DNA of 64,000 nucleotides from G963717155 sp963717155 (GCA_963717155.1 OY970326.1:2542001-2606000), one strand, 5' to 3'; positions 17,547 through 26,676 are shown, counted from the stretch's first letter. The notes: a model not told the origin generated them from the letters alone. Made by a program: numbers and translations.

Positions 17547-20500
17547 ATGAAATTCTCGGTTCCACATACCAGCGGCGCCATGCGGCGTCCGCGACGCGGG
17601 GCTCGCCTGGCATTCGCCGGGCTCGTCGCCGTCGTCGCGGCGCTTGCGCTGCCGGGACTCGCCAGTGCGGCAACGCACGATGGCAAGGTCTCCGGCATCG
17701 GCGTCAATCCGAGCCTCTCGGGCCATGGTGGCTTCGGGCTCTACAACTTCACGATCAACCCCGTACATACCGGGGACGTCTTCTCGTATCCGTTCGTCAC
17801 AGGCGCGAAGATCGGGCACTGCGTCGAGGCGACCGTCGGCGCCGGCAACAACACGTCGACGCTTCGCACCGGCAGCGATCTCTCGCTCGACAACAGCGAC
17901 GCGCAGAACACGATCGGCGCCGGCTTCACCCCCGGTGCCCAGCGGATCGAGTGGATCCTGCTCAGCTCGTACAAGTACAGCCCGGGCGACTCGACCGGAG
18001 TTCAGGGCGCCGCGCACCAGAGCGCGATCTGGCAGCTCACGAACCCGAGCTCGGGCAACTCGATCAAGATCGGTGGCGGAAGCGCCAACGAGGTTGCGGC
18101 TGCCGGCCGCGCGACGCAGCTGCTCGCCGACTCGGCGACCAACTACGCGAAGGTGACGAACGCCGCCAACCTCTCGATCGACGGCGGCGCCGATCTCCAG
18201 ACCTGCGCCAACACCGCTCGCACCGTGACAGTCACGGGCTCGCCCTGGACGGACGCGTCGCTGACGCTCTCCGGCCCGGGCGTCTTCCACGCGAGCGGCA
18301 ACGCGACGACCACCGTCAACCTCGGAGCCACCGGCTCCGCCCAGGTGCAGGTCGACTCGACCGGCCCCGGCACCGTCAGCGTGACCGCGAACATCAAGAT
18401 CGCGACGATGGTGCAGGACGACAACGGCGGCAACCAGGACTTCGTGTACCTCGAGTTCCAGAACAGCAGCCAGACGGTCAAGATCACCTTCAAGAACTGC
18501 AAGGACCTGCAGATCACGAAGACGGCCGTCCCGACGTTCGATCGTGCCTTCACCTGGACGATCGCGAAGTCGGTCAGCGGCCCGGACACCCAGACTGCCA
18601 ACGCCGGTACCTCGGTCGGCTTCGACTACAACGTCGTCGCCACCAAGGGCGCCCCGGTCGACAGCAACTGGAAGGTCACCGGCACGATCACCGTGACCAA
18701 CCCGAACCCGTACACCGTGTCGGGTGCGAAGGTCACCGACACACCGCCGGCGGGCGCGGTCTGCGTGCTGCAGGACAACGGTGCGGTCGGGCCCCTGGGC
18801 GCGAACGCCTCGAAGGCTCTGACCTACACGTGCTCGTTCGCGTCCAAGCCCTCCTACGGCATGCTCAACAACCACGCGACCGTGACGTGGCGGGGCGACG
18901 GCTGCAACTCGGACAGCTCGGCGAGCGCCGATGCGCCCTTCCAGTTCGGCACGGGCTCGGCGGGCAACCCGTCGATCACCCACGACTCGATCACCGTCTC
19001 GGACACGTTCAACGGCGGCACCCCGACGGTGCTCGGCACCACGAACGCGACGATCACGTACAAGGTGCACAAGGACATCGTCGTCCCGATGGGCGTCTCC
19101 GGCTGCATCAACGTCGACAACACGGCGACGTTCTCACCCCAGAACCCCAGCAACACCCCGAGCAACTCGTCGTCCGTCACCACGCACGTCTGCGTGACGG
19201 GACATGACCTCACGATCGCGAAGACGGTCAATCCGTCCTACACGCGCACCTACACGTGGACGATCGACAAGAAGGTCAACGGCCAGGACTCGGCAGGCCC
19301 GACCAGCTCGGATCAGCCGAGCGTTCCGGCGCACTACACCGTGGTCACCACCAAGACCGGTGCGAACCACGGCTTCCAGCTCGCCGGCACGATCACCGTC
19401 ACCAACCCGAACAGCTTCGCCGTCTCGGGCGCGACCGTGACCGACCAGGCTCCCAGCGGCTTCACCTGCGTCGTGCAGGGTGGCGGCGCAGTCGGCCCGC
19501 TGGCCGCAGGCGCCTCCGCGAGCCTCGGCTACAACTGCACCTGGAACGGCGGCTCGACTGATCCGACCACCGGCGTCAACCACGCGACGGTGAACTGGAC
19601 GTCCACGGCAGTCCCGAACGATCCGAGCGGCAACACCTCCGCCTCGGCGACCGCCCCGTACGACTTCGCGACGGCGACGGTGACGGTCGAGCACAACGCC
19701 GTCGACGTCATCGACACCAACGTCGCGAACCCGCTCGCAACGAACGTGACCGCGGGCGACACCTACACCTACGACCTGAACGTCCCGGTTCCGACGTTCG
19801 CATGCGCGACCACGCCGAACACGGCCAAGGTGACGGATACGGGTCAGCCGAGCAGCGTGCTCGACTCGGACACGGCATCGATCACGCTCTGCCGGACGCA
19901 GAAGGGCCTGGCCCTCTCGAAGACGGCCGATCCCAGCTACACCCGTTCGTTCGACTGGACGATCGCGAAGTCGGTCGACCAGACGTCCATCACCACCTCG
20001 TCCGACTCGGCGACGTTCAACTACACGGTCGTCGTCACCAAGAGCGCGGCGACGGACGGCGGCTGGAAGGTCACCGGCACGATCACCGTGACCAACCCGA
20101 ACGTGTACACCGTGAACAACGTGACGGTGAGCGAGCAGGGCGTCGATAACGGCGGCACCTGCGTGCTCGACACCTCGGGCGCCGTCGGCACCCTGACCCA
20201 GGGCCAGACCGCCTCGGTCAACTACACCTGCACCTACGCGCAGGCCCCGTCGCCGGCAGCGGGCACCAACACCGCGAACGTGACGTGGACGCTTCCCGCC
20301 AACGGCGACGAAGCAGCCACGCCGCAGAGCGGCACCGTCACCCAGGCGTTCGCCTTCGGGGGCCCGACCACGATCGTGCACGACACGGTCAACGTGAACG
20401 ACGTCTTCAACGGCGCCACCCCGGCGACCCTCGATGGCGGCGCGAACCTGAACGCCTCCAAGACGTTCACGTACAGCCGAAGCGTCGCGGTGCCCGCCAG

Positions 20501-21047
20501 CGGGTGCCTGACGTACAACAACACCGCCACCGTCACGGCGACGGACACGGGCCTCTCGAAGGACTCGTCCGCCAGCGTGCAGGCCTGCCGCCAGGTACCC
20601 CCGGCTCCGCCGGAGACCCCGGTAAGCCCGTCCGTCGTGAAGCAGGCGGTGCCGCCGTCGCACACGACCATCTCGCTGATCAAGCGAGCGTCGTCCTCGA
20701 CGGTCAAGGCCGGCGGAACGGTGAACTTCATGATCCGCTGGAAGAACACCGGCAAGACCGCTGCCAAGAACGTCGTCATCTGCGACGACCTGCCGAGCCA
20801 GATGACCTTCGTCTCCGCGAAGGGCTCGACCTTCAAGAACGGGAAGGCCTGCTGGACTCGCAAGTCGGTCGCCAAGGGCGCCACTCTCATCTTCCGCGTG
20901 GTGGCCCGCGTCGACGCCAACGTCGGCAACGTGAAGCTCGTGAACGTGGCAACCGCCACGGCGAGCAACGCAAAGCCGGCGACGGCCAAGGCCCCGGTTC
21001 GCGCCCTGCGCAACGCGCGCACTCGCGCAGGGGGTGTCACCGGCTAG
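17547..21047 (+). CDS. large secreted thioester-domain / DUF11-repeat surface protein
   Basis: A 1166-residue exported protein. Signal peptide ends near residue 41 (GLASAA). Residues about 45-310 look like a thioester (TIE/TQXA) domain: Cys92 in GHCVE and Gln158 in AAHQSAIWQ, the pair that forms an internal Cys-Gln thioester in Gram-positive adhesins. Three related modules of about 235 residues begin near 319, 553 and 787 (each with ITKTAxPxFDR/YTR-type starts and TITVTNPN). A final DUF11 module (about 1039-1150; RWKNTGKTAAKNVVICDDLP) is followed by a basic tail ending GGVTG. There is no LPxTG or C-terminal membrane anchor. Likely a cell-surface adhesin; covalent target unknown. Confidence 0.82.
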   Translation: MKFSVPHTSGAMRRPRRGARLAFAGLVAVVAALALPGLASAATHDGKVSGIGVNPSLSGHGGFGLYNFTINPVHTGDVFSYPFVTGAKIGHCVEATVGAGNNTSTLRTGSDLSLDNSDAQNTIGAGFTPGAQRIEWILLSSYKYSPGDSTGVQGAAHQSAIWQLTNPSSGNSIKIGGGSANEVAAAGRATQLLADSATNYAKVTNAANLSIDGGADLQTCANTARTVTVTGSPWTDASLTLSGPGVFHASGNATTTVNLGATGSAQVQVDSTGPGTVSVTANIKIATMVQDDNGGNQDFVYLEFQNSSQTVKITFKNCKDLQITKTAVPTFDRAFTWTIAKSVSGPDTQTANAGTSVGFDYNVVATKGAPVDSNWKVTGTITVTNPNPYTVSGAKVTDTPPAGAVCVLQDNGAVGPLGANASKALTYTCSFASKPSYGMLNNHATVTWRGDGCNSDSSASADAPFQFGTGSAGNPSITHDSITVSDTFNGGTPTVLGTTNATITYKVHKDIVVPMGVSGCINVDNTATFSPQNPSNTPSNSSSVTTHVCVTGHDLTIAKTVNPSYTRTYTWTIDKKVNGQDSAGPTSSDQPSVPAHYTVVTTKTGANHGFQLAGTITVTNPNSFAVSGATVTDQAPSGFTCVVQGGGAVGPLAAGASASLGYNCTWNGGSTDPTTGVNHATVNWTSTAVPNDPSGNTSASATAPYDFATATVTVEHNAVDVIDTNVANPLATNVTAGDTYTYDLNVPVPTFACATTPNTAKVTDTGQPSSVLDSDTASITLCRTQKGLALSKTADPSYTRSFDWTIAKSVDQTSITTSSDSATFNYTVVVTKSAATDGGWKVTGTITVTNPNVYTVNNVTVSEQGVDNGGTCVLDTSGAVGTLTQGQTASVNYTCTYAQAPSPAAGTNTANVTWTLPANGDEAATPQSGTVTQAFAFGGPTTIVHDTVNVNDVFNGATPATLDGGANLNASKTFTYSRSVAVPASGCLTYNNTATVTATDTGLSKDSSASVQACRQVPPAPPETPVSPSVVKQAVPPSHTTISLIKRASSSTVKAGGTVNFMIRWKNTGKTAAKNVVICDDLPSQMTFVSAKGSTFKNGKACWTRKSVAKGATLIFRVVARVDANVGNVKLVNVATATASNAKPATAKAPVRALRNARTRAGGVTG

Positions 21048-21075
21048 GGAACCACCTCGGAGAGCGGTGCGGCAC

Positions 21076-21119
21076 GGGCCGCCGGACGATCCCCTCGTCC
21101 GGCGGCCCTAGCCGCTTTT
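21076..21119 (+). terminator. rho-independent terminator
   Basis: A perfect 14-bp GC stem (21076-21089 with 21095-21108), five-base loop, then GCTTTT. It ends the first adhesin transcript 28 bp after its stop. Confidence 0.85.
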
Positions 21120-21181
21120 CAGGGGGAATGCAGGTGGGACGTGCTGCAGCGCACCAGCGGACGACCTCCTGGTCTTGCGTA

Positions 21182-21210
21182 TTGACCGCGTTAGTACATT
21201 CGCGTAGTCT
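21182..21210 (+). promoter_or_regulatory. sigma-70-type promoter of the second adhesin
   Basis: TTGACC (21182-21187), a 17-bp spacer and TAGTCT (21205-21210), about 70 bp upstream of the ATG at 21280. The leader contains a small AAAACC/GGTTTT hairpin (21253-21273) followed by T residues right before the start, and there is no clear Shine-Dalgarno, so translation may be controlled. Confidence 0.5.
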
Positions 21211-21279
21211 TGTGGGGATTTTCGGCGGGTAAAAGCACGCGTCGACGAACGCAAAACCACCGAACGGGGTTTTTCTCGT

Positions 21280-23274
21280 ATGAGCCATACCGAATGCACG
21301 GGCCGATCTGGAGGGAGCCGGCGCCGGCTCCTTCGCGTACTCGGCGCCGCAACGCTCGTCTGCGCGGCTCTCGTCGCTCCTGCGATCGCGCGGGCGGACG
21401 TGCGTACAGCCAACGTCACGCTCGGGACACCGCTCGTCACCCCGGTCCCGCAGCTCGAGGGCGGGTTCGGCGTCTATAACTTCACGGTCTCGAACGTCGC
21501 CCCGAACGCCAACTTCCCGTTCGTCGCAGGCGCGAAGCAGGGCCACTGCGTCGAGCTCACGCAGGAGCCCGGCTCCTCGCCCGTCACACTGCGCACGGCG
21601 CCCGACTTCACCGGCACGGTCGCCGCGAACGCGGGGCGCCTCCAGTGGCTGCTCGAGTCGTCGGCCGCCAAGAGCCCCTCGGGCGCTCTGCAGGCCGCCG
21701 CGCACCAGAGCGCGATCTGGCAGATCACCAATCCGGGCCCCGCCGGCGTGCTCACCGACTCGCTGGGCAAGGTCATCGCAACCCAGCTCATCGCGGACTC
21801 GACGACCTTCGGCACTTTCGCGACGAACGGCGCTGCGCTCGACGTCCAGGGCGGCGCCGACGCGACCTCGTGCGCAGGCACCACGCGCACCATCGTCGTG
21901 ACGGGCACGCCGTTCACGACGGCCACGCTCACCATCACGGGTGGCGTCGGCACGTTCGCCGGCAGCGGCACGACGACGACCACGGTCACGCTCGGGCCTA
22001 ACGGCACGGGCACCGCAGTCCTGCAGAGCAACGTCAACAACCCCGGCACGATCACCGTCTCGGCCAGCATCACGGTCTCGACCATGGTGCAGTCCGACGG
22101 CGGCGGCAATCAGGACTTCGCGTACCTCCAGAACCAGCAGGTCACCAAGACCGTCACGCTGACGTTCACCGACTGCCGCCTCTCGGTCTCGAAGACCGCC
22201 GAGCCGGCGTTCAGCCGCACGTTCCCGTGGACGGTCCAGAAGGTCGTCACGGGCGCGTCGAAGGCCACGGTCGACGGTGGCGGAACTGCCACGTTCACCT
22301 ATGCCGTGACCGCCACGAAGGGTCCCGCCGTGGATAGCGGCTGGACGGTCCGAGGCGCGATCACGGTCGGCAACCCCGGCCCGGCGCTCGACGCGACGGT
22401 CTCCGATGCGGTGGCGGGTGCCACCTGCACGGTCGGCGGCGGAAGCGCGAGCACCGTCGTGGCAGTCCCGCAAGGAGGGACGGTCAGCGTGCCGTACAGC
22501 TGCGCGTACGCGGCGAAACCGACGTACAACGTTGCTCAGACGAATACCGCGACCATCTCCTGGCAGCGGACGGGCGGTGCACCGATCACCGAGACGGCAA
22601 GCGCACCGTTCACGTTCAACGACGGCACGGCCGGAAACCCGTCGGTGACGGGTGACTCGGCGACGGTGACCGACACGTTCAACGGCGGCACGCCGAAGTC
22701 GCTCGGCACGGTCACCCAGACGACGACGTTCAACACCTCGTCGAGCTTCGTCGTCCCGACGACCCAGACCGGCTGCGTCGACCTTCCGAACATCGCCACG
22801 GTGACGTCGAACGGGACGCCGGTCACGGCCACCGCCACGGTGACGGCCTGCGCATCCACGCCGGTCACGGAGCAGAACGTCCCGGATGGGACGACGGTCA
22901 CGCTCACCAAGACCGCGAACGTGGCGGTCGTCAAGCCGAGCGGCACGGTGCGCTTCACGATCCACTGGAAGAACACCGGCAAGGTCGCTGCACGCAACGT
23001 CGTGGTCTGCGACAAGCTGCCCTCCGGCATGACCTTCAGCTCGGCGTCCGGCGCGACGTTCAAGTCGGGCAAGGCCTGCTGGTCGCGCAAGTCCGTCGGG
23101 GTCGGCAGTCAGCTGAACTTCGTGGTCGTCGCCAAGGTCGACGCCGACGCGGGCTCCCAGACCTTCAACAACGTCGCGACCGCGACGGCCAGCAACGCGC
23201 CGTCCCGCACCGCGAACGCGAAGGTGCGCTCGCTCCCGCAGAAGAAGCACCGCCCGGGCGGCGTCACCGGCTAG
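21280..23274 (+). CDS. secreted thioester-domain / DUF11-repeat surface protein (second copy)
   Basis: A 664-residue paralogue of the preceding surface protein. Signal peptide (about 1-39), then the thioester domain with Cys90 in GHCVE and Gln143 in AAHQSAIWQ. One middle module begins near residue 300 (LSVSKTAEPAFSRTFPW); a C-terminal DUF11 module (VKPSGTVRFTIHWKNTGK, then CDKLPSGMTF) follows near 550. It ends KKHRPGGVTG, sharing GGVTG with the first protein. It thus keeps both ends of the larger protein but only one of the three central repeats. It has its own promoter and terminator, so the two are separately transcribed. Confidence 0.82.
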   Translation: MSHTECTGRSGGSRRRLLRVLGAATLVCAALVAPAIARADVRTANVTLGTPLVTPVPQLEGGFGVYNFTVSNVAPNANFPFVAGAKQGHCVELTQEPGSSPVTLRTAPDFTGTVAANAGRLQWLLESSAAKSPSGALQAAAHQSAIWQITNPGPAGVLTDSLGKVIATQLIADSTTFGTFATNGAALDVQGGADATSCAGTTRTIVVTGTPFTTATLTITGGVGTFAGSGTTTTTVTLGPNGTGTAVLQSNVNNPGTITVSASITVSTMVQSDGGGNQDFAYLQNQQVTKTVTLTFTDCRLSVSKTAEPAFSRTFPWTVQKVVTGASKATVDGGGTATFTYAVTATKGPAVDSGWTVRGAITVGNPGPALDATVSDAVAGATCTVGGGSASTVVAVPQGGTVSVPYSCAYAAKPTYNVAQTNTATISWQRTGGAPITETASAPFTFNDGTAGNPSVTGDSATVTDTFNGGTPKSLGTVTQTTTFNTSSSFVVPTTQTGCVDLPNIATVTSNGTPVTATATVTACASTPVTEQNVPDGTTVTLTKTANVAVVKPSGTVRFTIHWKNTGKVAARNVVVCDKLPSGMTFSSASGATFKSGKACWSRKSVGVGSQLNFVVVAKVDADAGSQTFNNVATATASNAPSRTANAKVRSLPQKKHRPGGVTG

Positions 23275-23309
23275 CGATCTGAGCCAACACACGCAGGGGA
23301 AGAACGGCC

Positions 23310-23342
23310 GCGGCCCGTCGGACACCACGTCCGGCGGGCCGC
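23310..23342 (+). terminator. hairpin terminator after second adhesin
   Basis: A 14-bp stem with one G-T wobble (23310-23323 with 23329-23342) and an ACCAC loop, 36 bp after the adhesin stop. No T-run. Confidence 0.65.
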
Positions 23343-23380
23343 AGTCGTTCGGCGGTCCATATCCTGAATTCCAGCTTAGG

Positions 23381-23734
23381 ATGAGAAGCATGAACCGTTT
23401 GCGCATCGTCCTGAGCACGCTCGTCGTCGGCATCCTCGTCTCCGCGGTGGGCTCGGCCAGCGCATCCGACCGACCGCCGACGCTCACGAGCTCGCCCAGG
23501 GCGACGCTCGGCGCGCGCATCGTGATCACGGGGCTGTTCTTCAAGCAACACCGGAAGGCGACGCTGTACCTCGAGGCCGGCAAGACGCGGAAGCGCCTCG
23601 GCAGCGTGATGGTGCCAACCGGCGGGCAGCTCACGCTGAAGGTCCGGCTTCCTCGCTCTGCCCCGAAGAACGCACATCTGCTCGCCTGCCAGAACGGCTG
23701 CAGCTGGCGCGTGCGGCTCGCGATTCACAGCTAG
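23381..23734 (+). CDS. small secreted protein, unknown function
   Basis: A 117-residue protein with a clear signal peptide (LRIVLSTLVVGILVSAVGSA, cleaved near SASA). The mature part is a short beta-rich domain of about 85 residues with basic strands (ATLYLEAGKTRKRLGSV) and two Cys in ACQNGCSW that could form a disulfide. It looks like an Ig-like or IPT-type fold, but I cannot assign a family. ATG 23381 and ATG 23390 are both possible starts. It sits between the adhesins and two L,D-transpeptidases, so it may belong to the surface cluster. Confidence 0.65.
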   Translation: MRSMNRLRIVLSTLVVGILVSAVGSASASDRPPTLTSSPRATLGARIVITGLFFKQHRKATLYLEAGKTRKRLGSVMVPTGGQLTLKVRLPRSAPKNAHLLACQNGCSWRVRLAIHS

Positions 23735-23776
23735 CGCGGTTTGCCTCACGCCGGTCGGCGCGGCATCCTTTGTGCC

Positions 23777-24508
23777 ATGCGTTCGCTCATCGCCGTCACA
23801 CTCACCGTCGCCCTTGCCGTCGTCGCGGCGCCTGCCGCCGCCAGCACGCACGGGCGCGAGGCCGTCGTGCCAGGGCCGACGCTCAGCAAGGCCTGGACGG
23901 CCGAGATCCAGGTCCCGACGGTCGCGCGCTCGAAGGCGGACGGCGGCCACGTCGTGGCGCCGGTCTCCACCAGCGCGCCCTGGTCCGGTGGCCGCAACCA
24001 GCTGCTCGTGCTCGGCTCGCGCCACGACAAGAAGGGCCGGACGTGGCTGCACGTCGAGCTGCCCAACCGTCCGAACGGCTCGAAGGGATGGATGCTCGCC
24101 GACTTCGCGCGCGTGACCCCGACGCCCTGGCGCGTCGTCGTCTCGATCTCGCATCGGACGCTCTCCCTGTACCGCGCCGGGCACCTCGTGCGCTCGGTCT
24201 CATCCGTCGTCGGAGCGCCGAACACCCCCACGCCGACCGGCCTGTACGCGATCTCGACCGAGGTGCGCCAGCCCGACCCGAACGGGTTCTACGGGCCCTG
24301 GGTCTTGCACCTGAACGCCTTCTCGGACGTGTTGCGCTCGTTCGAGGGCGGCCCGGGCACGATCGGTATCCACGGCCGCAGCGGAGCGAGCCTCGCGACG
24401 CCGCTCGGCACAGCGGGATCGCATGGCTGCGTACGAGTCGACAACGACGTGGTCAGCCAGATCGCACGGGTCGCCGGGCCGGGCACCCCGGTCGAGATCC
24501 GCGGGTAG
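23777..24508 (+). CDS. secreted L,D-transpeptidase (YkuD), paralogue 2
   Basis: A 243-residue exported enzyme from ATG 23777 (MRSLIAVTLTVALAVVAAP). It has a signal peptide, the SH3-like module (LLVLGSRHDKKGRTWLHVEL, RPNGSKGWM) and a YkuD domain with IHGRSGAS and GSHGCVRVDN, giving the catalytic His and Cys. Very similar in layout to the genes at 16463 and 24521. An upstream GTG/ATG at 23741 is in frame but would put unrelated residues before the signal peptide. It ends 12 bp from the convergent paralogue 3. Confidence 0.9.
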   Translation: MRSLIAVTLTVALAVVAAPAAASTHGREAVVPGPTLSKAWTAEIQVPTVARSKADGGHVVAPVSTSAPWSGGRNQLLVLGSRHDKKGRTWLHVELPNRPNGSKGWMLADFARVTPTPWRVVVSISHRTLSLYRAGHLVRSVSSVVGAPNTPTPTGLYAISTEVRQPDPNGFYGPWVLHLNAFSDVLRSFEGGPGTIGIHGRSGASLATPLGTAGSHGCVRVDNDVVSQIARVAGPGTPVEIRG

Positions 24509-24520
24509 AACCCCGCGCCG

Positions 24521-25255
24521 TCAGGCGACGATGTTGACCGGCGTCCCGGAGATCGTGACGCGGGCGAGGAACCCGACCTCGCTGTCCTCGACGCGGATGC
24601 AGCCGTGCGAGGCCGCGCTTCCGAGAGGCGCGATCAGGTAGGCGCCGTTGCGGCCGTGGATCGCGACCCGGCCGGGCCCGCCACCGAAGTTGTCGAGCAC
24701 GTTGGAGAAGGCCGTGAGGTGCAGCGCCCACGGCCCGATGATGCTGTTCGGGTCGCGCTGGGCGATCTTCTCGTAGATCGCGTAGTGGCCGTACGGCGTG
24801 GGCGTGCCGGGAGCTCCCACGACTGCCAGGAACGTCCGCACGAGCCGTCCGCTCCGGTACACGCGCACCTTGCGCTGCCCCGTCGAGACGACGATCCGCC
24901 ACGTCGTCGAGCCGATCACGGTGCGGTCGCGCGGGATCCACCCCGTCGAGCCGTTGGGGCGCACGGGCAGCAGCACGTGGAGCCAGGTCCGCCCCTTGCT
25001 GTCGTGGCGCGAGCCGAGCACGAGCAACTGGTTGGCGCCGCCGCCCCAGAGCGCCGTCGTGCGCAGTCGCAGCTTGAACTTCCCGGTCCCCGGCCTGGTC
25101 AGGGCGACGGTGGGCGCCATGATCCGCGCCACGTGCGCGACGCTACGGGTGGGAGGTGCGACGAGGGCCTGAGGACGGCTCGCGGACGCCCAGGCTGCAC
25201 CGGTTGGCACGAGCAGAACGACCGCTGCCACCGTGAGCGTGGAGCGAAGCGACAT
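24521..25255 (-). CDS. secreted L,D-transpeptidase (YkuD), paralogue 3
   Basis: A 244-residue exported enzyme: signal peptide (LTVAAVVLLVPTGAAWA), SH3-like module (LLVLGSRHDSKGRTWLHVLL) and YkuD domain with IHGRNGAYL and ASHGCIRVED. The tail-to-tail arrangement with paralogue 2 and the shared module show local duplication followed by inversion. Expected role is 3-3 cross-linking of peptidoglycan or covalent attachment of surface proteins. Confidence 0.9.
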   Translation of the reverse strand: MSLRSTLTVAAVVLLVPTGAAWASASRPQALVAPPTRSVAHVARIMAPTVALTRPGTGKFKLRLRTTALWGGGANQLLVLGSRHDSKGRTWLHVLLPVRPNGSTGWIPRDRTVIGSTTWRIVVSTGQRKVRVYRSGRLVRTFLAVVGAPGTPTPYGHYAIYEKIAQRDPNSIIGPWALHLTAFSNVLDNFGGGPGRVAIHGRNGAYLIAPLGSAASHGCIRVEDSEVGFLARVTISGTPVNIVA

Positions 25256-25340
25256 GTCTACTAGAAGTATCAGTCACAACCTGTCGCAGCGCGACCCCTC
25301 CGGCGGAACCCTTACACCGCCTGAACAACCTGTGAGAGGG

Positions 25341-25841
25341 CTAGGAACGGTTCGCGGCGTAGCGCACGTCGAGGCTGTCGGAGTGCCCGGCCCAGTGCAG
25401 CGCGAGCCGCCAGCATCCGGCCGTGGGAAGGTTGATGATCGACGGCCCCGGGCCGCCCTGCACGATGCGGCTCACGGGAGTCCCGATGTTGCGCGTGCCG
25501 ACCATTCGCTGTGCCCGGATGTAGAACGTCGTGACCTTCTCCACGGGAAGGGGCGCGCGGGCGACCCACAGGATCTTGTTGTTGCGGTCCTTCAGGGGCG
25601 GCGCCACGAGCGCGTTGTGCGAGGCCCACAGGATCGCGACGATGTTCCCCGACCTCCCGAGGGCGTACGGCATGCGCGGCTTCGGCTCGGAGAACCCGGT
25701 GCGTGCCCAGGTCGGCACCACCGAGATGTGGACGTCCGAGCGGCAGGCGCTGGTCGCCGTCGTTCCCGCGGCCTGGCTGACGCCGGACGAGACGAGGAGG
25801 ATCGCCGAGGAGGCGAGAAGCGTGCGGATGGTGAGTCTCAT
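25341..25841 (-). CDS. secreted protein, unknown function
   Basis: A 166-residue exported protein with a signal peptide (RTLLASSAILLVSSGVSQA). The mature part contains one early and one late Cys (SACRSDVH, TAGCWRLALHW), compatible with a disulfide joining the ends of a beta-sandwich. The sequence GCWRLALHWAGHSD is typical of small secreted actinobacterial proteins, but no family can be named. It is transcribed with, and 85 bp upstream of, L,D-transpeptidase paralogue 3. Confidence 0.65.
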   Translation of the reverse strand: MRLTIRTLLASSAILLVSSGVSQAAGTTATSACRSDVHISVVPTWARTGFSEPKPRMPYALGRSGNIVAILWASHNALVAPPLKDRNNKILWVARAPLPVEKVTTFYIRAQRMVGTRNIGTPVSRIVQGGPGPSIINLPTAGCWRLALHWAGHSDSLDVRYAANRS

Positions 25842-25877
25842 GTCGGAACTACACCGACAATGGTACGGCGGTTCCCG

Positions 25878-26533
25878 CTAGAGGCCGAGTGCGGACGGCT
25901 CGTCGCTGATCACGCCGTCGACCCCGATCGAGCGCAGCAGCTCGACGCGCACCGGGCGATCCACCGTCCATGCGAACACCTGCCGACCGGCAGCGTGGCA
26001 GCGCTCGACGATCTCCTGCGTGAGCACGCGATGGAAGGCGACGAGCAGGTCGAAGCCGTCCATCAGCTGCGTCGAGGCGGGAGAGGAGCACGCGACTGTT
26101 GATCCCGCCGACGAGGCCTCCACGAACGGCATGCCCTGGGCGTTCCGGTTCGGCCACGTGCGCCCCGCGAGCACGGACGGGAGCCGGGCCTTGACCTCCC
26201 GCGCCTCGTCCGGCAGTCCGGAGACGACGGTCGGGATCGCGACGCGCGAAGCGCTCGAGCAGGTCGGCGACCTCGGTCGCCGTGCCGCTGCTCCTTGAGG
26301 TCGACCATGACACCTCGCCCCGTCGCCGAGATCAGCTCGAGCGCCTCGGAGAGCAGCGGCCCCCCGGGCGGATCGCTCCGGCCGTGGCGCAGCACGAGCG
26401 CCCCGTTCGCGTCGCGCCGGACATCGATCTCGACCATGTCGCAGCCGCGCGCGAGAGCGCCCCGGATGGCGGCGATGGAGTTCTCTTCTGCAACCGCTGC
26501 GAACCCGCGGTGCGCGATCCGGGTGTGCGTCAC
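25878..26533 (-). pseudogene. glycerophosphodiester phosphodiesterase, frame-broken
   Basis: The remains of a GDPD of about 220 residues. From ATG 26533 the first frame gives TRIAHRGFAAVAEENSIAA, DMVEIDVRRDANGALVLRHG and GVMVDLKEQ, the catalytic and metal-binding half. Near 26285-26295 homology moves to a second frame (ATEVADLLERFA) and near 26245-26255 to a third (IPTVVSGLPDEAREVK, AAGRQVFAWTVDRP, then GVDGVISDEPSALGL, stop at 25878). At least two single-base breaks are needed to join them. All expected blocks are there in order, so this is either recent decay or sequence error. Confidence 0.75.
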
Positions 26534-26586
26534 CGCCGGAGCGTAGAAGGTGCGCCACCCGCGGAGCGTCGCTATGCTCAGAGGAC

Positions 26587-26676
26587 GGAGAAGTGGCCGA
26601 GTGGCTGAAGGCGGCGCCCTGCTAAGGCGTTATAGGGGGTTAACCTCTATCGAGGGTTCGAATCCCTCCTTCTCCG
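26587..26676 (+). tRNA. tRNA-Ser(GCT)
   Basis: A 90-nt tRNA with paired acceptor arms GGAGAAG/CTTCTCC, a long variable arm as in serine tRNAs, anticodon GCT in CTGCTAA and the T-loop GGTTCGAATCC. No encoded CCA. Its 3' end with 15 flanking bases is repeated in inverse orientation at 29213-29255. Confidence 0.93.

Noticed and set aside
17337..19070. Long antisense frame opposite the large adhesin
   Set aside because: Low-complexity Arg/Val/Asp-rich sequence without start signals; expected in GC-rich repeats with strong third-position bias.
21037..23634. 865-codon antisense frame opposite the second adhesin
   Set aside because: Same artefact: no domains and the plus strand has a signal peptide, domains and terminator.
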